A DNA stretch of 64,000 nt from Nepenthes gracilis (taxonomy: Eukaryota; Streptophyta; Magnoliopsida; Caryophyllales; Nepenthaceae). Position numbers and translations under genes: made by a program. Below the pieces are notes generated by a model, which was given only the letters and a program-made list of their open reading frames with translations, ran no database searches and was not told where the DNA came from. This document shows, piece by piece, positions 57,141-64,000 of this stretch (position 1 is its first letter; each line of letters opens with the position of its first letter). The stretch lies in contig BSYO01000030.1 of NCBI GenBank assembly GCA_033239525.1, positions 13,661,030-13,725,029 of the forward strand. Reading direction: 5' to 3'.

Positions 57141-57752
57141 TTGTTGGACAATTGGACTAATGTGAATTTGAACTACTCTGGTTCAAGCAGCAAAAACGAG
57201 AATTTTTGTACCAAACCTTGTGTAGACCTTGTGAAACAACGTATTGTTGAGTTGTGCGTGACTAGTATCTTTCTCACCCCCACTACCTTGGATGCAATGA
57301 AATGGTATACTATTGATGGGGGTGATGCAATTGCCAATCTTTGCCCTTTGAAAAGGAGGGGAATCATATTAGGGACTCCCTCTAGGGTTCATTCTAATGT
57401 TGGCTGCTCATGCAACTGTTTGGTAACCTTTCTAGATATTTTTGTTGCTAATGAAGTATAAAGGGAGGTCGATGCTATTTCTATTGAGTGTATGACTGAA
57501 ATGAGAGCGGAGGTGAGAGCTAAAGAGGCCATCCAGTCTTGGATTCAAGCCCTCTCTTCTTATCCTGTGAAGCCCTCTAAGGGGATGCTTGTTTTGCATG
57601 ACAATAACAGGATCTCATTTGTTATGTTAGATGAGAAGTGTAACCCTTTGCAATGCTTTATAGCCAAGAGCACGTTGGTTGTTGCTATGCCCATTATTAC
57701 TGAATATTGGATTTCTATTATTCCTGGCACTTTTAGTTGGTCTAAAGGTTAA
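57141..57752 (+). pseudogene. Unidentified coding-like frame with one internal stop
   Basis: One frame is open for about 203 codons except a TAA at 57459. It contains LTPTTLDAMKWYTIDGGDAI, MTEMRAEVRAKEAIQSWIQA and VLHDNNRISFVMLDEKCNPL. The composition is protein-like, but I do not recognise a family and see no start codon in good context (the frame opens after a TAG at 57135). It may be an exon of a decayed gene or part of a retroelement gag. The LTR-like block starting at 57810 cuts off its right side. Confidence 0.35.
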
Positions 57753-57809
57753 GACTTCAATTGCTTGCATCATCTCCTTAGAATCGGAATGTACTATGGG
57801 TAACCCTAC

Positions 57810-59923
57810 TGTAAGGCTCAAGTTTTTAATTTATACTAATCATGATTAATTAAACTAATATAAATAAAATCAAAGTCAAAAGATGTGAAGAATTAGATTC
57901 AGAGTTAAAATTAGTTTGGATGGCTTGGCGCTTGAAAGAGACTCGACCGGCACACGAGCGTTATTTCCAATGGATTCAGCGCCCGAAGTACATCCAAGTT
58001 AGTGCTCGAGTATGAAAAACAGTGGCATCATCATTTGAGGCACATTCAAATTGCGCTTGAGCACACCAGATTGCCTAACATGTACCCGAATTGTCACTCG
58101 AGTACCGTGCTATATCAATAAGGACCAGCCAACTAATTGTGTCATTTTTTATCAAATTTTTCAGAGAAAAGAGAGAAGCAGATGATGAGAAGAGAGAGAA
58201 AGAGAGAGAGGAGGTCATAGAAGTTTAAATTCAGTTCATCTATGTTAGTTTTTTGGTAAATTAGAGTTAAGGTAAGTGCACTTTAAACTTCTTCTTTTAT
58301 TATTACTATTTTTTACTAAATTTTTTTTAGTATTTCTTATTTTAATACTCATCAATGATACAATTTTAAAATTATAATATTTATATTAAGTATGCATATT
58401 AATCTTCCATCATTTTATGAAAAAATTTTATAAAAACTTATATCTAAATTTATATATAATATATATATATTCTGAATTTTGTATTTCAGTTCCATGCACA
58501 TTCTAAAATCCTAATTTAGTGTTCCTACATGTTTAATTTCATGATAAGTCATCTTACATGTTAGAAATTATAAAATATATGTTCTGAAATTCAGTAAAAT
58601 ATTATGTATGTAAATTGATTTTTGCAGTAGCTGCTGATTTCTTTTGCTTCATGCATTGTTGTGAATTTTCTGCACATCTACGCTGCATTTTTGTTACACT
58701 AAATTTTTAGAAATAGTTCTACATAATTTAAGAAAATCAAATTTAGTATTTCATGCTAAGAAATTATAAAATTATGTGAAAAATGCTATAATTATGTCAA
58801 GAAATTATTTTTCAAAAGGTGAAAAGTAAGAATTATGAAAAAAAGTGTAGAGTTTTATTAAGAATTTGTATTGGACCATAATTATGATTTAGTAAATAGT
58901 ATATTATGACATGTCTTAGTATATCATAGCAGCATATTGATGTCTAAACCTATCATCCGAGTGTGATAAGTAGTGTTTGGCCCTATCTATAGAGTGATAT
59001 GTAGACAGCTTATTTATAAATTTTGAATAATAACGTATAGCCTTTAATTGTATAAAAATGTATACAACTCGGGTTTCGATTGTCTACTCTTTTAGCGGGA
59101 AAAGCTTACTAGCCTTAATCCCTAAGAAAAATCAGAATTGTGCATAATTTGATTATTTAAATTGAGAAAGAATATGATAAAAAATCTAAAAATACATAAA
59201 CCAAATTTATTACATAAGTCTTATGAAAAGTCCATATCATTGTATTCGAACATGATTTATAGCCCTTCTGACATATTTTAAATACAAAGCATATATGATC
59301 ATTGATATATTATAGTACATTAATGAGCTTTTAACTCACTCATTACTATTTTACTAACCCCCTTAGATGAAATGCACGGGTTTTTACTGGATGATCAGGA
59401 GTGAAGATCGGTGATGATTCGAAGAGTTTAGATCCGAGTTTATGCTATGTTTATTGTTAGTTTATGGCTTCCAGATAGATTTATATAGTTTAAAATATGT
59501 TATCTGAACAGTAGTTAATATGTTTAACTATTGTATTATGGCATTCAAATATTATTTATCTATCGTTTCAAGTTTGGACAGTTTAATCTATTATTTTAGT
59601 GTTCCAGTCGTTGTAAAGTCATGAATGTCAGTTTTCAATATGATATGTTATGATTTATTTTATTTTCATAGTTGTATACTTTGATTATCTATTAGACAGG
59701 TATCATTCCTTACATAAGGTACAACATCGCGGTTAGACTAATATTTGAGCCACATAAGACTAGACACATATTTTGGGTCCTGTGTAAAATGTTGCATTTT
59801 TTATTGTGGTTAATCAAAATATCAATGTGAAATTTACGTCTGGATATTAAATATAAAAAAAATAGTTAATTAATAATTATTTGATTGAGAGTTAATTACG
59901 GGATCAAAATTTGGAATGTGACA
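57810..59923 (+). mobile_element. LTR-like block of about 2.1 kb, plus orientation (probable solo LTR)
   Basis: It starts TGTAAGGCTC and ends GAATGTGACA, complementary-type ends common in long gypsy LTRs. The layout copies the Tekay LTR at 46928: an AT-rich start, a block with repeated gcgcttgagca/gtgctcgagta motifs (57925-58110), a TATA-like gctatatcaataagg (about 58110), a GA-rich leader (agagaaagagagagaggagg at about 58194), then a long AT-rich U5. No matching 5-bp flanks were found (cctac versus tttgc) and no coding region adjoins it. Confidence 0.55.
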
Positions 59924-60784
59924 TTTGCACTACAAGAGATACTAAGATCTATTCAATATCCCCTTTTTGGAAGAGCAAGGAGGTTGAGACTTCATGGGGA
60001 GCTCCAAGTTTTGATACCCCCATGTTTCAACTACTGATATTGCAACTTATTTGTTGGAGGCCCTAATCCTTTCCGGGTCCTTGAATTGCTGAACCTTTTT
60101 TTGACCACATCATAAGAGAGGACTTACCCACTTGAGACGTATATTTTTGTTCTTGGCTATGACTTGGTCACTGCTTTCATAATTATAGCTATGTTCTTTT
60201 ACAATCCTTGGCATTGGCAAACCGGGTTAAGTGAATGCTCTTTTTTCTTGATCAAGTCGTTGCATGTCTATGGAGATTATACATTAACGCAACGATAGTT
60301 AGGGCTTTGGAGTGTAGAGTTATGACCGTTGAGATTAGTGTATCGACTTTCAAGGATAAATTGATCCTCCTAAATAAACGAATTGGCCGAGTGGGAAATC
60401 AAAACTCAAGAGTTAGAAAATCAAAATAGCTTCTTTGAATATTGAGATGCTGCTACAAAATAAAAGAGTCAATTCTTTTGAGGACTAGGTTGTTGAGATA
60501 AACTAGCGTGCTTCAGAGAGTGAACACATTGCTAAGGAATAGCTACCCATCTACTCATAGCATTAGTGTATTGCTAAGTGATGATAGGTAAATTACTTAC
60601 AACTTCAGGAGAAATTGAGGAAGAGTATCTACCTAGAGGAGCTTCATTTTTTAATGGATGTTCGGTTTAATAAGGGTATCAATTTTTATAAAAAGATAGT
60701 TCTTTAATGGCTTATGATTTTCCCATTGGCTGCTTCAATTTGAGGAACATTGGAGTTGCTTTTGGCCTCAAAAGCTTAATATAT
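59924..60784 (+). other. Spacer between two opposed LTR-like blocks, with coding-like fragments
   Basis: A short open frame at 60235-60429 reads FLDQVVACLWRLYINATIVR and later VEISVSTFKDKLILLNKRIG. It is not recognised and has many stops around it. It could be more of the decayed sequence seen at 57141-57752. Confidence 0.35.
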
Positions 60785-62909
60785 TGTTAAATCTTTAGTA
60801 CGAGTAATTATTAATTATTAATAAATAAACTTAAATAATAATAATAATAATTTATAACCAATTAAAATCTAGATGACCTAAAGTCAGATTGGGCAAATAA
60901 TACTCAAAGACCAAATAGTACAAAACTTGTAAATTATAGCAGACATAAAATTTGATCGAACTAAATTTGAACTTATCTCCAATTACAATAATAAATAGCC
61001 TGCTCAAACTCAAAAATTATTTATAAGAGAAAGTATCTAGTAAATATTTAAATAACTATTATATAAACTATAACAAAATCCATCCACAAACAAGTTTTCT
61101 AAATTATACAAATTACAATAAGTCAAAATATACAATAATTTCAAACATGAATTCGAAACAAATCTAATACGGAATGCGAATATAAATAAAACTAAACCAA
61201 ATCCTTAAGCCTACTTCATCCAAATTCTACAAGTATCCATAGCTTATTAATCTGAAATATTAGAAAATATTTATAAAATGTGAGTTTAAAGTCTTACAAA
61301 GATATATATAATAATAATAATAATAATAACAAATATATATCCATAAAATAAATTGATGAATGAAAAATAATAAAATATATGCGAAATCTAATATTTATAT
61401 CCAATATTTTAATATATCAAATATCCAAATTTGCAATCCAAATCGTGATGTACGTCAAAAATCTTAATATATATAAATATCAAATAATCTAAATTGTATA
61501 AAATTGTTTAAAGCCCAATTTATATACTTTTTGAATGCTCAAATGTCCAAAGTCTAATTGGTTTAAATATTATATTAAAACCTGCGAACCCAAAGTCAAA
61601 CATTTCATAAGTCTCAATTATAATGTAGGTCAAAATTTTAAAATTTGAATCATATTAAAATCTAAGAATTAAAGATCACAAGATTAATTTTGAGTAATGA
61701 TTATATATACTCACAATAATTTTAGACTAAAATTTTACTATTTAGACTTGTAGACAAGTTATATACAAATTACTCTCAATAAACGGGCTCAAACATTGCA
61801 TTTTTTGTCATCCGTTGATAATATGTACAGTGCTGAAGTGTATCTGATAATTTAGAATATCTGAATATATTATTTTTATTTAATTCTTTATAATGATTTT
61901 AAGAAACACAAATATGTAGTATATAACAAACATTTAAAGTTTTTTTGCTCTGTGAAAAAAAAACAGATATTCAAAATTTTTTTATTTTAAGAAAAGTGTA
62001 AATATTCAAAGAATATCACTCCTTGATGAAGTATAAATTATATCAAATATCAAAATAGAATTTGGTATGAAATACTTACCTAAAATATCAACACACAAGA
62101 CCAAATATACGACTTTCATAGATTTTCTTTACAATTATTTTTCATACAGAAACATAATATTTTAAAACATTTCTTATTTAGTAAAAAAATAAACAAACCT
62201 TCAAACCTTTAGAAAAAATCAAACAAAATCTCAAAATATTATATGAAAAATACATATATATAATAATATTAAAAAAATATATAAAATGTGGTATACATAT
62301 ATAATAAAATAAGTAATTTTTAGAAAAATCAAATAATTTTAAAATAAACTAAAAAATGAGTTTAGAAATATTTTTCTCAAACTTCTATTCTAACAGATCT
62401 GACTCAAAAAGTTCTAAAAGCTCAGTTATTTTCTTCTCATTTTTCTTCATCTTATTCTTCTCTTTCTCTTTCTTCTCTCTCATTTTCTCGTGAAATGATC
62501 AAAACATGGTACAAGAGTCCTTAAATACCTAAATCGACATATAAGTTCTAAATAGACACGCATCAAGCACTACTTTGGAACCTTAGGTGTATACAAGTGT
62601 CATATTAGGTATAGTTCAAGCGTTAATATTTTGCCAATTTTGCACATAAGTACTATAATAGATGACCTCAAGCATCACTTACTTTGCCTCAGAAATACAT
62701 TAGCGTCCCATAGGCATGTATCAGGTGCATTACTATTGCCTCAAATATATACAAGCATAGGACAAACGTCAGTATGACGCTAAGTCTGAATCCAAGTAAA
62801 CTGATTTTTTTCCAAATGTTTTATTAAACAATTATTCCTCATATATATATATATATATATATATATTAATTATGTCATAAATAATAAATAAAAAAAAATA
62901 GACATTACA
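60785..62909 (-). mobile_element. LTR-like block of about 2.1 kb, minus orientation
   Basis: Read on the minus strand it starts TGTAATGTCT (62909). It has a block of dispersed cgcttgaac/gtgcttgatgcg-type motifs (about 62560-62790) and a GA-rich leader (gagagagaagaaagagaaag at about 62478), then a long AT-rich part ending at about 60785. Its length (2,125 bp) is close to the block at 57810-59923 (2,114 bp) and the layout is the same, so the two are probably family members in opposite orientation. No target duplication was found. The edges are inferred. Confidence 0.4.
62839..62867. repeat. (TA)n microsatellite
   Basis: About 13 TA units, inside the minus-strand LTR-like block. Confidence 0.9.
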
Positions 62910-64000
62910 GATTTTGAGGCTTAATTGGATCCTCAAGTTCCACTCTCGAATGTTGAGCATTAGCTGCAATTGAGTCTCTCATCGATTGATTTGTAACACT
63001 GCTTCACAACTTTGAGAATTAATGATGTAATTTGTATACTTTAATGAATATTTCTTGATTTATTCAAATTATTATCTAACTGGAAAATGATTCTCGTGCA
63101 TGAATGTACATTATGGGGTCTCACCCCTGAGCATATGAATTTTGGATCATTGATCATGTGATTGCTAAACTCATTCTTAACTAAGTCATTGGACTATCAT
63201 TGTTGGTGAGAGAGCATCCTTGATCGTATGACTGATCGAGCGTATTTCACGAAGTTTCTATTTTTGTGATGATCAGCCTTCATGATTGCCAAATGGATCT
63301 TGAGTTAAATTGTTAAGTCCATATGTTTAAGGTATAAAAAGATAATATCTATGAAAAAAATATTCAAGTAGATGAAAGAGTAGGGTATATTGCCATTTAG
63401 CTGTGGCTTTGTAGGAATATTTCAAAGTGTCATATGAGAGTAGACTTATAAAATTTGTGAAAATATTTTTTACCGTGACTTAAATGTTCTAATTAGGAAG
63501 TTAGCATGTTTTGAATTCTTATTTTATGATATGTCCTAAGTCTACGTGCTTACCAAAGTCTAAAGTATGAGATGCGAATAGATTTATTAAGTAGTGATAA
63601 TATTCTCCATAGCCATGGGCCTAGCATAACAATTGGTGTGTTAGATTGTCATTTGGCATACTCGCAATATGGTATGCAGAATATCTATGTGTTCTCTAAT
63701 ATTTTGAGTAGATTATTTAGGTATAATCTAGAGAATTGAAACAATTACTTTATGACCAAAACCTTAATGACATATAGGGGCAAAATGGTAATCTGGTTGT
63801 GTATGTACATAGATAACGTTGGACAATGTTTAATTGAAATGGCTATGTGCCTCTAGAATATAAAATGAAGACTAATTGTATATTTTATAAATCTTTTTGG
63901 TTGGATCTTTAAAGAATATGCTAAATAATTAAGTGGTAAAAGGTTTAAGTATGACCTCTCTATACACTTCATTGGTAAAGTTATAATCCGCCTACTAATT
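62910..64000. other. AT-rich DNA without a supported gene
   Basis: No open frame above background and no recognisable domain up to the window edge. Confidence 0.5.

Overview
This is nuclear DNA of a flowering plant, most likely a eudicot. The background is AT-rich, two spliced plant transcription-factor genes are present, and much of the rest is plant LTR retrotransposons in several states of decay. No rRNA, tRNA, CRISPR array or operon-like gene packing was seen. Only two host genes look potentially functional, and both lie on the minus strand: a class A heat-stress transcription factor of the HSFA8 type (10997-14646, two exons) and a type-B cytokinin response regulator of the ARR1/ARR2 kind (35816-43948, five exons).

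Layout from left to right: a degraded Ty3/gypsy element of the Tat lineage with two RNase H domains (1-7379), carrying an 83-bp tandem repeat before its 3' LTR; an AT-rich gap with a ~300-bp tandem array (7380-10190); the HSF gene; an AT-rich gap (14647-17913); a large non-autonomous element whose 1.27-kb LTRs contain 33-bp minisatellites (17914-22961); a decayed Copia element (about 23420-26533); a compact Ty3/gypsy element with 408-bp LTRs (28393-32464) whose RT-RNase H-integrase part is replaced by an intron-free piece of a host choline transporter-like (CTL1-type) gene plus a second unidentified host-like piece; a solo Copia LTR with a perfect 5-bp target duplication and a W-box array (33964-34795); and the response regulator, whose fourth intron holds a 5.4-kb antisense Tork/Tnt1-like Copia element with a perfect target duplication (36884-42281).

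Upstream of the response regulator lie a probable minus-strand LTR with a CpG-rich minisatellite (about 45300-46320), a complete but broken Tekay-type chromovirus with 2-kb LTRs and a perfect target duplication (46928-55680), an unidentified interrupted reading frame (57141-57752), and two LTR-like blocks of about 2.1 kb in opposite orientation (57810-59923 plus, 60785-62909 minus).

The two host genes are not a pathway unit: one belongs to heat and oxidative stress transcription, the other to cytokinin phosphorelay output. The main biological interest is how the transposons act on host sequence: transduction of a transporter gene, enlargement of a regulator intron from about 0.5 kb to 5.9 kb, and repeated motif arrays just upstream of LTR TATA boxes. 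All assignments come from reading the sequence and from remembered family features; no database search was run.
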